Assembly: GCA_009838625.1 (NCBI GenBank)
Contig: VXRG01000107.1
Span: 1-48,620, forward strand
From: Caldilineaceae bacterium SB0664_bin_27
GTDB lineage: Bacteria > Chloroflexota > Anaerolineae > Caldilineales > Caldilineaceae
Length of the DNA stretch: 48,620 bases
Direction of reading: 5' to 3'
The notes under the pieces are model-generated. The model did no database searches. It saw nothing but the letters and a program-made list of their open reading frames with translations, and was not told where the DNA came from. Positions 26,463 to 33,585 of this stretch are shown one piece after another (within the stretch, counting starts at the first letter, position 1; the number at the start of each line of letters is the position of its first letter). The translations under genes and the position numbers were made by a program.

Positions 26463-27845
26463 TTGGCCGATAAGGAGAGCAGTCCTCCTGATCTGGCGCA
26501 AGTATTTGACTATGTCGACGCCCACCGGCAGGAGTTCATCGACCGCCTGCTGGCCTACGTCGCCCAGCCCAGCATCAGCGCGCACGGGATCGGGATCAGG
26601 GAGACGGCAGAGTTCCTGTTCGGCTACCTGCAGGAACTGGGAATGGAGGCGCAGCTGCTGGAAGGGGCGGGCTGGCCCTTCGTATACGGCCGCTACGGGG
26701 AAAGCCCGCACGCGCCGACGGCTCTGCTATACGGCCATTACGACGTGCAGCCGCCCGATCCCCTGGACGCCTGGAACTCGCCGCCCTTCGAGCCGGAGAT
26801 ACGCGAAGGCCGCATCTGGGGACGGGGTGTTGGCGACAACAAGGGGCAGCACCTGGCCCAGCTTCTGGCGATCGAGTCGTGGCTGGCGGTCAGCGGGAAC
26901 CTGCCGTGCAACGTCATCGTCCTGCTGGAGGGCGAGGAGGAGGTCGGCAGCCCGCATATCAGCGACTGCGTGCGCGATCACCGCGCCCTGCTGGCCGGCG
27001 CCGACCTGGTGATCACCGCGGATGGCCCCGTGCTTGAGAGCGGGCGGCCCTGCATCAACTTCGGCCCGCGCGGGATCGCCTCGTTCGAACTGCGCGCGGT
27101 GCACGGGCAGCGGGACTTCCACTCCGGCAACTGGGGCGGCGTCGCGCCCAACCCGATCTGGACGCTGGTCCATCTGCTTGCGACGATGAAGGACAGCCGA
27201 GGCGCCATCACGATCGACGGATTCTACGACAATGTGGCGCCTCTGAGCGATCTGGAACGCAGGGCATTGGATGCCCTGCCGGTTGACGTGGCCGCGGTGA
27301 TGGAGGGCGCAGGCCTGGCGCGGCTGGATGAACCGCAGGAGCGGCCCTTCTTCGACCGCCTGGCGGCTTGGCCGACCTTCACGATCAACGGCTTCCACGG
27401 AGGCTACGGCGGGCCGGGGACGAAGACCGTGCTGCCCCGCGAGGCGACGGTGAAGTGCGACATGCGCCTGATCGAGAACCAGCGCGTCGACGAAATCCTG
27501 GACAAAGTGGAGGCGCATGTCCGCCGCCACGCGCCCGAGGTCGAAGTGATCCGCCAGGGCGGCATGGAGCCGTCGCGCACGCCGCTGGACTCGCCCTACA
27601 CACGGCCGCTGCAGCGGGCCTTTCGCGCGGCCCAGGGGGAAGACCCGCTGCTGGTCCCGGCGATGGGCGGCAGCCTGCCGGACTATGCCTGGACGAAGAT
27701 TCTGGGCGTGCACTCCTTCACCACGCCTTACGCCAACCATGACGAAGCCAACCATGCCCCCAATGAGAACCTGGAGGTGGAGCGCTTCATCGCCGGCATT
27801 CGCACCGGCGCCGCGGTGCTGGCCTATCTGGGTGAAGAAAGTTGA
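26463..27845 (+). CDS. M20 family metallopeptidase (dipeptidase/amidohydrolase)
   Basis: A 460-residue di-zinc hydrolase of the ArgE/DapE/CPG2 group that removes amino acids or acyl groups from small peptides or amides in the cytoplasm. Zinc and catalytic residues are present: the LLYGHYDVQPP motif gives H92 and D94, the bridging aspartate is D125 in GVGDNKG, and the catalytic glutamates lie in LLEGEEEVGSP (156-160). A dimerisation lid domain is inserted at about 205-330 and the second ligand region (ANHDEANHAPNE) is near the C-terminus. The start is TTG at 26463 with GGAGG upstream at good spacing. The substrate is not identifiable. The next gene is an oxidoreductase on the same strand 66 bases later. 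Confidence 0.88.
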   Translation: MADKESSPPDLAQVFDYVDAHRQEFIDRLLAYVAQPSISAHGIGIRETAEFLFGYLQELGMEAQLLEGAGWPFVYGRYGESPHAPTALLYGHYDVQPPDPLDAWNSPPFEPEIREGRIWGRGVGDNKGQHLAQLLAIESWLAVSGNLPCNVIVLLEGEEEVGSPHISDCVRDHRALLAGADLVITADGPVLESGRPCINFGPRGIASFELRAVHGQRDFHSGNWGGVAPNPIWTLVHLLATMKDSRGAITIDGFYDNVAPLSDLERRALDALPVDVAAVMEGAGLARLDEPQERPFFDRLAAWPTFTINGFHGGYGGPGTKTVLPREATVKCDMRLIENQRVDEILDKVEAHVRRHAPEVEVIRQGGMEPSRTPLDSPYTRPLQRAFRAAQGEDPLLVPAMGGSLPDYAWTKILGVHSFTTPYANHDEANHAPNENLEVERFIAGIRTGAAVLAYLGEES

Positions 27846-27911
27846 GTCTACTCGGAGCAACATCGTTCTGCGACAGCGAAATGAAGTAAACGTCTCTTGA
27901 AAGGAGCCGTC

Positions 27912-29111
27912 ATGTTACGCATAGGCATCATCGGCTATGGCCGCCGCATCTCAAACATGGCCAAAGGGTTGGATATATTCGACATTCCCTACAAAGTAGC
28001 AGCCGTCGCCGACCCGCGCTGCGACATTATCCAGGCCAGTAACGATCCCTTCCTCGCCGGTGCCCGCTTCCATAAAACCGCCGACGAACTGCTGGCCGGG
28101 GCCGACGAACTGGACGGCATCATGATCGGGACCCGCTGCAATCTGCACACGGAGATGGCCATCAAAGTAGCGCCAACGCAGCTCCCGCTCTTCCTGGAAA
28201 AGCCGGTCTCGATCACATTCGACGAGGTGCGCCGCCTGCACGCAACTTACAAGGACCACACTGCGCCCACAGTCGTATCGTTTCCCCTGCGGCTCAGCCC
28301 GGTCGCCCAGAAGGTGCGCGAGATCATCGAATCGGACCAGGTGGGCAGCGTCGAGCAGGTGGTCGCGTTCAACGACGTCGGTTACGGCAGTGTTTACTTC
28401 AGAAGCTGGTACCGGAACTACGAAATGGATGGCGGGCTATGGCTGCAGAAGTTCACGCACGACGTCGACTACATCAACTATCTGCTCGACGCGCGCCCGC
28501 ACTGGGTCAGTGCGATGAATTCCCGCCGCGTCTACGGCGGCGACAAGCCCTGGGATCTGCAGTGCAACAGTTGCTCGGAGCAGGAAACGTGCCCGGAGAG
28601 CCCGTTCGTGCGCTTCCGCAGCGGCTTTGAAGGCGGCCGCGTCCGCTTTGCCGAAGAGCAGGTCTACCGCGACGATCAGTTCTGCGTCTTCTCCGAGGGG
28701 CATGAGCTGCAGGACAATGGCACCTGCATGTTGGAGTATGAGAACGGCGTCCAGGTCAGCTACACGCAGAACTTCTTCACCCGCTACCGCGGCGCCCGCC
28801 GCGGCGCCCGCCTCTACGGCTATCGCGGCATCATCGAGTTCAACTGGAGCGAGAACTACATCAAGATCTTCAGCCATACCTCGCCTGTGGTGGAGACGAT
28901 CGACTTCAGCGGCGATATGCCCCATTTCGGCGGCGACCGCGAGCTGAGCTTCGACTTTCTGATGGCGATGCGCGACCGGCGGCCCTCGCGCAGCCCGATT
29001 GACGCCGGGATCCTCAGCGCCCTGACCTGCCTGTGGGCCCGCGAATCGGCCAACAACCGCCAGGGATACGAGGTGGTGATGCCGGAGGCGGAGGCAGTTG
29101 CTGGCAGCTAG
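27912..29111 (+). CDS. Gfo/Idh/MocA family oxidoreductase with a cysteine cluster
   Basis: A 399-residue NAD(P)-dependent dehydrogenase-like protein acting on sugars, inositols or related polyols. The Rossmann start is MLRIGIIGYGRRISNMAKGL, and the substrate-side FLEKPVSITFDEV carries the family EKP motif. The ATG at 27912 has AAAGGAG eight bases upstream. Unusually, a C-x2-C-x5-C cluster (CNSCSEQETC) sits in the C-terminal domain and may bind metal. It follows the M20 gene and lies between two ABC operons. The substrate is unknown. Two other members of this family are in the window (43502-44500 and 44575-45600), but none looks like a recent copy of another. Confidence 0.87.
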   Translation: MLRIGIIGYGRRISNMAKGLDIFDIPYKVAAVADPRCDIIQASNDPFLAGARFHKTADELLAGADELDGIMIGTRCNLHTEMAIKVAPTQLPLFLEKPVSITFDEVRRLHATYKDHTAPTVVSFPLRLSPVAQKVREIIESDQVGSVEQVVAFNDVGYGSVYFRSWYRNYEMDGGLWLQKFTHDVDYINYLLDARPHWVSAMNSRRVYGGDKPWDLQCNSCSEQETCPESPFVRFRSGFEGGRVRFAEEQVYRDDQFCVFSEGHELQDNGTCMLEYENGVQVSYTQNFFTRYRGARRGARLYGYRGIIEFNWSENYIKIFSHTSPVVETIDFSGDMPHFGGDRELSFDFLMAMRDRRPSRSPIDAGILSALTCLWARESANNRQGYEVVMPEAEAVAGS

Positions 29112-29131
29112 AGGGGGCTTTCCACGGTAGG

Positions 29132-29575
29132 TCAGAGCAGAAGCAGGAGCAGTCCTACGAGGCCGATCAAGCCGGAAATGTGATCGATCTGGAGGATAAA
29201 CCAGAGCGCCAGGCCGTGCACGGCAATGCGCGCCGCCCACACGCCCCAGCGGTGCGGCGCCGCGGCCAGCGCGGTGATCAGCACGAACCACAGGTAGGGT
29301 GTCAGCTGACCCCACGCCATGCCGGTGCGCAGGAATTCCCATCCCGCCCAGACTAGCGAAAGCGCCCGCAGCCCTGTGGCCGCGCCGGCCCGGGGGTAGG
29401 CAGCCGCCAGGTGCGCCAGCCACGTCCACGGCGCGGCGTAGGGCGCACCGATGAACCAGCAGGCGCCGACCGCGATCAGCCATTCCAGCGTGCCCGCGAT
29501 CAGCGGCGCAACCGACATCTGGCAGAAGAGACCCCAACCGCGGTCCTGCTGCAATAGCGACCTATAGGTAGCCAC
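29132..29575 (-). CDS. Small multi-pass membrane protein, second gene of an SOS-type operon
   Basis: A 147-residue, very hydrophobic and tryptophan-rich protein with about four membrane helices (for example GTLEWLIAVGACWFIGAPYA, AARIAVHGLALWFILQI and a C-terminal run of leucines). No family is recognised. The start is GTG at 29573-29575 with GGAGGAG six bases upstream. Its first 14 bases overlap the end of the preceding membrane-protein gene, so translation is coupled. Transcription should come from the SOS promoter at 30253-30281. Its stop lies 21 bases from the convergent oxidoreductase stop. Confidence 0.7.
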   Translation of the reverse strand: MATYRSLLQQDRGWGLFCQMSVAPLIAGTLEWLIAVGACWFIGAPYAAPWTWLAHLAAAYPRAGAATGLRALSLVWAGWEFLRTGMAWGQLTPYLWFVLITALAAAPHRWGVWAARIAVHGLALWFILQIDHISGLIGLVGLLLLLL

Positions 29576-30170
29576 GCATCTCCTCCAGGGCTTCGTCGCC
29601 GAGCGATTTGGCGGCGCTCGCCATGTAGGCCAGCTGCTCCGAGACCAGCGACGAGAAGGCGAAGAAGAGGTTGAAGGCCCGCAGCGGCGTGGTCAGATAG
29701 AAGCTGGCGTCGGTCGCCATGTCGAAAATCTGTGAGGGCCAGTAGAGCGCGATCAGGAAGGACATTCCCGACCACTCCTTGGCCAGCTTGCCGTACTCGA
29801 TCGTAAAAACCGAGCCGTAGTTGGCGCTGTTGAACTTGAGGCTCTTGCGGCCGAGAATCGAGCCGAACAGCCAGATGTAGAAGCCCACGCCGGCCATGTA
29901 GGGGTTGGTCTTGGCGCGGTAGGCCATGCCGCTCGACACCATCTGGATGCCTGTCGTGAGCATCCAGATCAGCAACGTCATCATGACGCCCCAGTTTGAG
30001 ATCGGGTTGTTGAAGAGGTAGAAGAGCGTCTCCCCCTGGATACGGCCCTGCACCCAACCCATGCTTCCGAGCAGGTCGGCGACGAACATGGCGGCCACCA
30101 GGGCCAGAATCGGCCTTGAGGAGAGGAGGGCTACACGTCCGATCGAGGTCTTGGCGATGTCGTTTTTCAT
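29562..30170 (-). CDS. Multi-pass membrane protein under an SOS-type promoter, unknown function
   Basis: A 202-residue protein that I do not recognise. It has about four hydrophobic helices: PILALVAAMFVADLLGSMGW near the start, NWGVMMTLLIWMLTTGIQMV, AGVGFYIWLFGSILG and GMSFLIALYWPSQIF, with a Phe/Ala-rich C-terminus. The ATG at 30168-30170 has AAGGAG upstream; a longer in-frame start at 30281 would lie inside the promoter and is rejected. The promoter upstream is consensus and carries an SOS-like box almost identical to that of recA, so DNA-damage induction is predicted. It is followed by an overlapping second membrane gene. Possible roles include division inhibition, envelope protection or pore formation during SOS, but none is shown. 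Confidence 0.7.
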   Translation of the reverse strand: MKNDIAKTSIGRVALLSSRPILALVAAMFVADLLGSMGWVQGRIQGETLFYLFNNPISNWGVMMTLLIWMLTTGIQMVSSGMAYRAKTNPYMAGVGFYIWLFGSILGRKSLKFNSANYGSVFTIEYGKLAKEWSGMSFLIALYWPSQIFDMATDASFYLTTPLRAFNLFFAFSSLVSEQLAYMASAAKSLGDEALEEMRGYL

Positions 30171-30252
30171 GGGTCGCTCCTTGCTGTTGGGTCGAGCCTC
30201 TTGCCTGCGGTGGAGGCCGGTGGTTGCCGGGCCGCGAGGGTATAGTCTGGAT

Positions 30253-30281
30253 ATTATAGTACATATGTTCTGATATGTCAA
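30253..30281 (-). promoter_or_regulatory. Consensus promoter with SOS-like box, near-copy of the recA promoter
   Basis: Reverse strand: TTGACA (30276-30281), 17-base spacer, TATAAT (30253-30258). The spacer contains GAACATATGTAC (30259-30270), one base from the perfect SOS palindrome GAAC-ATAT-GTTC. Aligned with the recA promoter the two agree over most of 30 bases including both boxes. It drives the two overlapping membrane-protein genes after a leader of about 75 bases. Confidence 0.8.
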
Positions 30282-30527
30282 GGGGGATCTTGCTGTTTTC
30301 GTGGCAGATTGGGAGGAGTTTGTTGATCAAGTACCAGAAAGGGGGAACTCGGTGACACTGTGGCTCAAGACTTGGAGTGCAACTGTTCGGACGGAAGAGT
30401 AGTGATGTAGTTGCTCTGTGTTGACATGCCTTTTGGGATGCCGAACTTAATTGATTTGGCGATTCGAAAAAGCGGTTGACGACAGTTCAGCGGTTCCTGA
30501 CATTTACATTGAAAGGGAACGATTGGG
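30282..30527. other. Intergenic region between SOS operon and antitoxin-like gene
   Basis: No gene is supported. A TTGACA at 30421-30426 and a TTGACG at 30476-30481 could be -35 boxes for the antitoxin-like gene, but no well-spaced -10 box is obvious. Nothing else is seen. Confidence 0.35.
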
Positions 30528-30806
30528 ATGACCCAAGTTCAGATCGAAATCCCCGATTCAGATCGCGACCTCTTCGTTCGTCAAGCACGGCGGGAAGGCA
30601 TGACACTGAGCGCGTGGCTGTGTGCTGCCGGCCGGGCACGCCTCGAAAGTCAGTCGCGCGCCAGACCCTTCGCCTCGGCGGAAGATGCTATGGCGTTCTT
30701 CCGGGCTTGTGACGACCTGGACGGCCCCGAAGTGGAACCGGACTGGAGCGAACATCTCCGGGTCATCAATGAGTCGCGCGCGAGCCGTTCCTCATCTGCC
30801 CCATAG
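30528..30806 (+). CDS. Antitoxin-like small protein (VapB/RHH-type), no adjacent PIN toxin
   Basis: A 92-residue protein. The N-terminal part (MTQVQIEIPDSDRDLFVRQA, then MTLSAWLCAAGRARLE) looks like a ribbon-helix-helix DNA-binding fold. The C-terminal part (AMAFFRACDDLDGPEVEPDW then SEHLRVI) matches a short motif common in antitoxins that precede PIN-domain toxins. The ATG follows AAAGGGAAC and the gene ends at TAG 30804-30806. No PIN gene follows; the next gene is fic, 94 bases downstream beyond a palindrome. It may be an orphan antitoxin, a regulator of the fic gene, or a partner recruited to Fic. Family assignment is from memory of the motif and is moderately secure. Confidence 0.65.
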   Translation: MTQVQIEIPDSDRDLFVRQARREGMTLSAWLCAAGRARLESQSRARPFASAEDAMAFFRACDDLDGPEVEPDWSEHLRVINESRASRSSSAP

Positions 30807-30822
30807 AGTGGTATACTCCTCC

Positions 30823-30890
30823 CCGCTATTAACACTTAGATCCCCAAACGTTAATAGCGGAATCCGTTATACACATAACTTTAATAGGGG
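30823..30890. promoter_or_regulatory. Perfect 11-bp palindrome plus half-site upstream of second fic gene
   Basis: CCGCTATTAAC (30823-30833) and GTTAATAGCGG (30850-30860) are perfect reverse complements across 16 bases. A further partial copy, TTAATAGGGG, lies at 30881-30890, ten bases before the fic ATG. The arrangement looks like a two-to-three-site operator in the fic leader. The likely binder is the Fic winged-helix tail or the upstream antitoxin-like protein; both are inference. Confidence 0.7.
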
Positions 30891-30900
30891 ACTGACCGCC

Positions 30901-32067
30901 ATGCGGCGCGGCGAGGCCGGCAGTTACGAAGTTACGATGACCGGAGACGAGCAGGTACGCGCCTTTGTCCCGCTGCCGCTTCCGCCAGAGCCCCCGCTGG
31001 CCCTGGACGGCTCGCTGCAGCAGACACTTGAAGCAGCGCTACTGGCCTTGGGCCGTCTCGACGGCATCACAACTCTCCTGCCGGATCAGACACTGTTCCT
31101 CTATACATTTGTACGTAAGGAGGCCGTTCTATCTTCCCAGATCGAAGGAACGCAGTCATCACTGTCCGACCTGCTGCTCTTCGAGTTGGAGGAGGCGCCC
31201 GGCGTCCCCATCGATGATGTGGTCGAAGTCTCGAACTACGTAGCTGCGCTTGAGCATGGCCTGCGCCGCCTGAGGGAAGGCTTCCCGCTGTCCAACCGCC
31301 TGCTGCGCGAGATCCACGGCGTGCTGCTGTCGCGGGGGCGTGGCAGCGACAAGATGCCTGGCGAGTTCCGCCGTTCCCAGAACTGGATCGGGGGCTCACG
31401 CCCCGGCAACGCTGACTTCGTGCCGCCGCCGTACCGCGCCGTGCCCGACTGCATGGCCGAACTGGAACGCTTCCTTCATGCCAGAGAAGCCGGGCTGCCC
31501 CTGCTATTGCGCGCCGGCCTTGCCCATGTGCAGTTCGAGACCATTCACCCTTTCCTCGACGGCAATGGGCGCGTAGGCAGACTGCTGGTGACACTGCTGC
31601 TGTGTCAGGCCGGCGTGCTGCGCGAGCCGCTCCTGTACTTGAGCCTCTACTTTAAGCAGCACAGGGACAGATACTACGACTTGCTCAATAGCGTGCGCCA
31701 AAGCGGCGACTGGGAGGAATGGCTCGCCTTTTTCCTCGAAGGCGTCCGGGGGACGGCCGCAGGCGCATTCGATGCTGCACAACAGATTGCTCGGATGTTC
31801 CAGGAAAACCACGACCGCATCGAAACGACTGGACGGCGCGCCGGCTCAGCCGTGCGTGTACACGAGGCATTGAAGGCGCGGCCGATCTTATCTCTGCTTG
31901 AGGTATGCAAGCGCACAACACTCTCCTTCCCAACCGCTACCAGGGCGATGGAGTTACTTGTCGAGCAAGGGATCGCACGTGAGATCACGGGAAAGCGCCG
32001 TAACCGGCTGTTCATGTACGACCGGTATCTTGCGATTCTGGATGAAGGGACAGAGCCGGTGTATTGA
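30901..32067 (+). CDS. Fic family protein (class II) with C-terminal winged helix, second copy
   Basis: A 388-residue Fic AMP transferase of the same architecture as the one at 18253. The inhibitory motif SSQIEG is at 78-83, the catalytic HPFLDGNGRVGR at 216-227 (intact), and a winged-helix-like tail follows (SLLEVCKRTTLSFPTATRAM, then ELLVEQGIAREI). The upstream half has the DUF4172-like helical region. The ATG at 30901 lies 11 bases past a half-site of the upstream palindrome, with GGGGAC as a possible ribosome site; the frame is open further upstream through the antitoxin-like gene, but that part is not Fic-like. The sequence differs substantially from the first copy, so they are old paralogues or separate acquisitions. 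Confidence 0.9.
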   Translation: MRRGEAGSYEVTMTGDEQVRAFVPLPLPPEPPLALDGSLQQTLEAALLALGRLDGITTLLPDQTLFLYTFVRKEAVLSSQIEGTQSSLSDLLLFELEEAPGVPIDDVVEVSNYVAALEHGLRRLREGFPLSNRLLREIHGVLLSRGRGSDKMPGEFRRSQNWIGGSRPGNADFVPPPYRAVPDCMAELERFLHAREAGLPLLLRAGLAHVQFETIHPFLDGNGRVGRLLVTLLLCQAGVLREPLLYLSLYFKQHRDRYYDLLNSVRQSGDWEEWLAFFLEGVRGTAAGAFDAAQQIARMFQENHDRIETTGRRAGSAVRVHEALKARPILSLLEVCKRTTLSFPTATRAMELLVEQGIAREITGKRRNRLFMYDRYLAILDEGTEPVY

Positions 32068-32270
32068 CCGGTTCCGCTTCCCAGCTATCTGGAGCAAGCA
32101 GTTGGGAGGGTGTTCAGCTTAAGGACGACGTCCATCCCTTTTGGAAGTCTTGATACTAATGTGCCAGAGTTATCTACTGTGCTCCTCATAGGGCAAGCAA
32201 GAGAGCACGGTCAAGCTCTAAAGCCCTGCAAAGCGATGTGCAGCTCGCTGCCTGAAGTGGAGAACCGTGA

Positions 32271-32546
32271 AACCAGATCGTTACGCTTGTTCGATACAAC
32301 GGCGCCCACGGCGAATCAAGTCGCCATCCCGACGGCCACTACGCCCAGTCGCACATTCATCGCATCACCGAACAAGAGATAGCTTCCGGAAGCAGTCAAC
32401 CCCAGGAACGACACCGAGAAATCACTTATAGATACAGCACGTTTGATGAAGCCCTCAGAATTTTCTTTGACGACTTTCACGTAGCAAACTATGGGGATTA
32501 CTTCCCCGAACTGCTTCAACTTGGGCTTTTCAATGGACATCAATAG
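32271..32546 (+). pseudogene. 5'-truncated or non-ATG frame, DUF6978-like, overlapping the DUF1828-like gene
   Basis: An open frame of 91 codons follows the in-frame TGA at 32268-32270 and contains no ATG, GTG or TTG. It nonetheless reads like real protein: IVTLVRYNGAHGESSRHPDG, SHIHRITEQE, YRYSTFDEALRIFFDDFHV and FPELLQLGLFNGHQ. The pattern (strand, RHPDG, HIH, F..L..F) resembles the C-terminal half of small proteins I recall next to DUF1828 genes (DUF6978-type). It ends at TAG 32544-32546, overlapping the next ATG by 14 bases, as in an intact gene pair. The missing N-terminus suggests truncation, a frameshift upstream, or a rare start such as ATC at 32277. Confidence 0.55.
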
Positions 32547-33306
32547 CGTTAGAGAATCACTCAAACAGTCCCGTACTGCAGGCTTCGATCTCTACGAACG
32601 CCGCCCCGGGAACCACCAACTCATCTTGCCCATACACCACGAAGACGGCGATATGGTGGAAATCTACCTGCAGGATAGCCCACAAGGGGACGAGTTCGTC
32701 CGCATCTGCGACTACGGCCTGACCCTCATGCGGCTCTCCTATACCTACGACATCTCCACACCTACGCGCCAGCAGATTTTTGACAGCATTCTCATCAACA
32801 ACGGCGTCGGCTATGAAGAGGGAAACCTCTATCTGGATGCTCACATGGACAGACTCTATGAAAGCATCCTTCAGTTCGCGGGCTGCGCGCAGAAAGTGTG
32901 CAACATGCGCTTTTGGAGTCGAGAGATCACGCGCAGCGCCTTTTACGACGACCTGGAAGCCTACGTAACAACAGATTTGAGGAGCTTCTCTCCCAGTGCC
33001 AATCAGTTCCCTTTGTCCGATTACCCTGTCAGTGTGGACTGGTCTCTGAGGCTCGACAGCTGGAACTTCTATGTGTTTGGAGTCCGCGGCAACGATAAGG
33101 CAAAAGTTGTAGCACTTGCTCTTCTCGAGTTTCAGAAAGCAGACCTGTTGTTCACCAGTCTTGTCGTCCATGAGGACATGGAAGCGCTGGGCAGGAAAGA
33201 ACGTATCTTCCTCACCCGCAACGCTGACAAACAGTATCCTGGCCTGGAAGATTTCGAAAAATCAATCACTCGGGATATTCCCCGTCTTGTCGGCGTCCCC
33301 GCATAG
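32533..33306 (+). CDS. DUF1828-like protein
   Basis: A 257-residue protein. The N-terminal half (RESLKQSRTAGFDLYERRPG, LPIHHEDGDMVEIYLQD, FVRICDYGLTLMRLSY, ILINNGVGYEEGNLYL) matches the DUF1828 pattern; the C-terminal half with FVFGV-like strands and LFTSLVVHED may correspond to DUF1829. Such genes are common in mobile or defence-linked regions, function unproven. I choose the ATG at 32533, inside the end of the preceding frame; the ATG at 32491 is possible. The ribosome site is weak, consistent with coupling to the truncated upstream frame. Base composition is less G+C-rich than the flanking ABC genes, which fits acquisition with the fic-antitoxin patch. Confidence 0.65.
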   Translation: MDINSVRESLKQSRTAGFDLYERRPGNHQLILPIHHEDGDMVEIYLQDSPQGDEFVRICDYGLTLMRLSYTYDISTPTRQQIFDSILINNGVGYEEGNLYLDAHMDRLYESILQFAGCAQKVCNMRFWSREITRSAFYDDLEAYVTTDLRSFSPSANQFPLSDYPVSVDWSLRLDSWNFYVFGVRGNDKAKVVALALLEFQKADLLFTSLVVHEDMEALGRKERIFLTRNADKQYPGLEDFEKSITRDIPRLVGVPA

Positions 33307-33411
33307 TTGAAATCCAGTTCAATCGGGGAGGCACCTGCGCACCAGTGGACTGAACGCGGCAAGACGCGGCTCAGATCCCGCGCCGGCGCAGTCCCCGCCC
33401 CAAAAAACTGA

Positions 33412-33440
33412 TTGACACCATCCCGAACCCGTGTTATCTT
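33412..33440 (+). promoter_or_regulatory. Promoter of second ABC operon
   Basis: Consensus -35 TTGACA (33412-33417), a 17-base spacer, and -10 TATCTT (33435-33440), about 140 bases before the binding-protein ATG. Confidence 0.7.
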
Positions 33441-33585
33441 CACCCGCAGTGCCCCATCTTGTTTCAGGCAGGTCCTCACAGCCGTCTGCAACCTCAACCG
33501 GCTGCGCGGCGCAAGTTCTTCGAAATATCTGCCAGTGACTGTCCGTTCTACGAGTCCAATTCACCATTCAAAGGAGCGACGCAAA

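Noticed and set aside
28437..29537. 366-residue minus-strand frame spanning the oxidoreductase and membrane gene
   Set aside because: Antisense to a clear Gfo/Idh gene and out of frame with the overlapping membrane protein; shadow.
32110..32382. 90-residue plus-strand frame overlapping the truncated DUF6978-like frame
   Set aside because: Its translation has no protein-like pattern, while the other frame over the same bases does.
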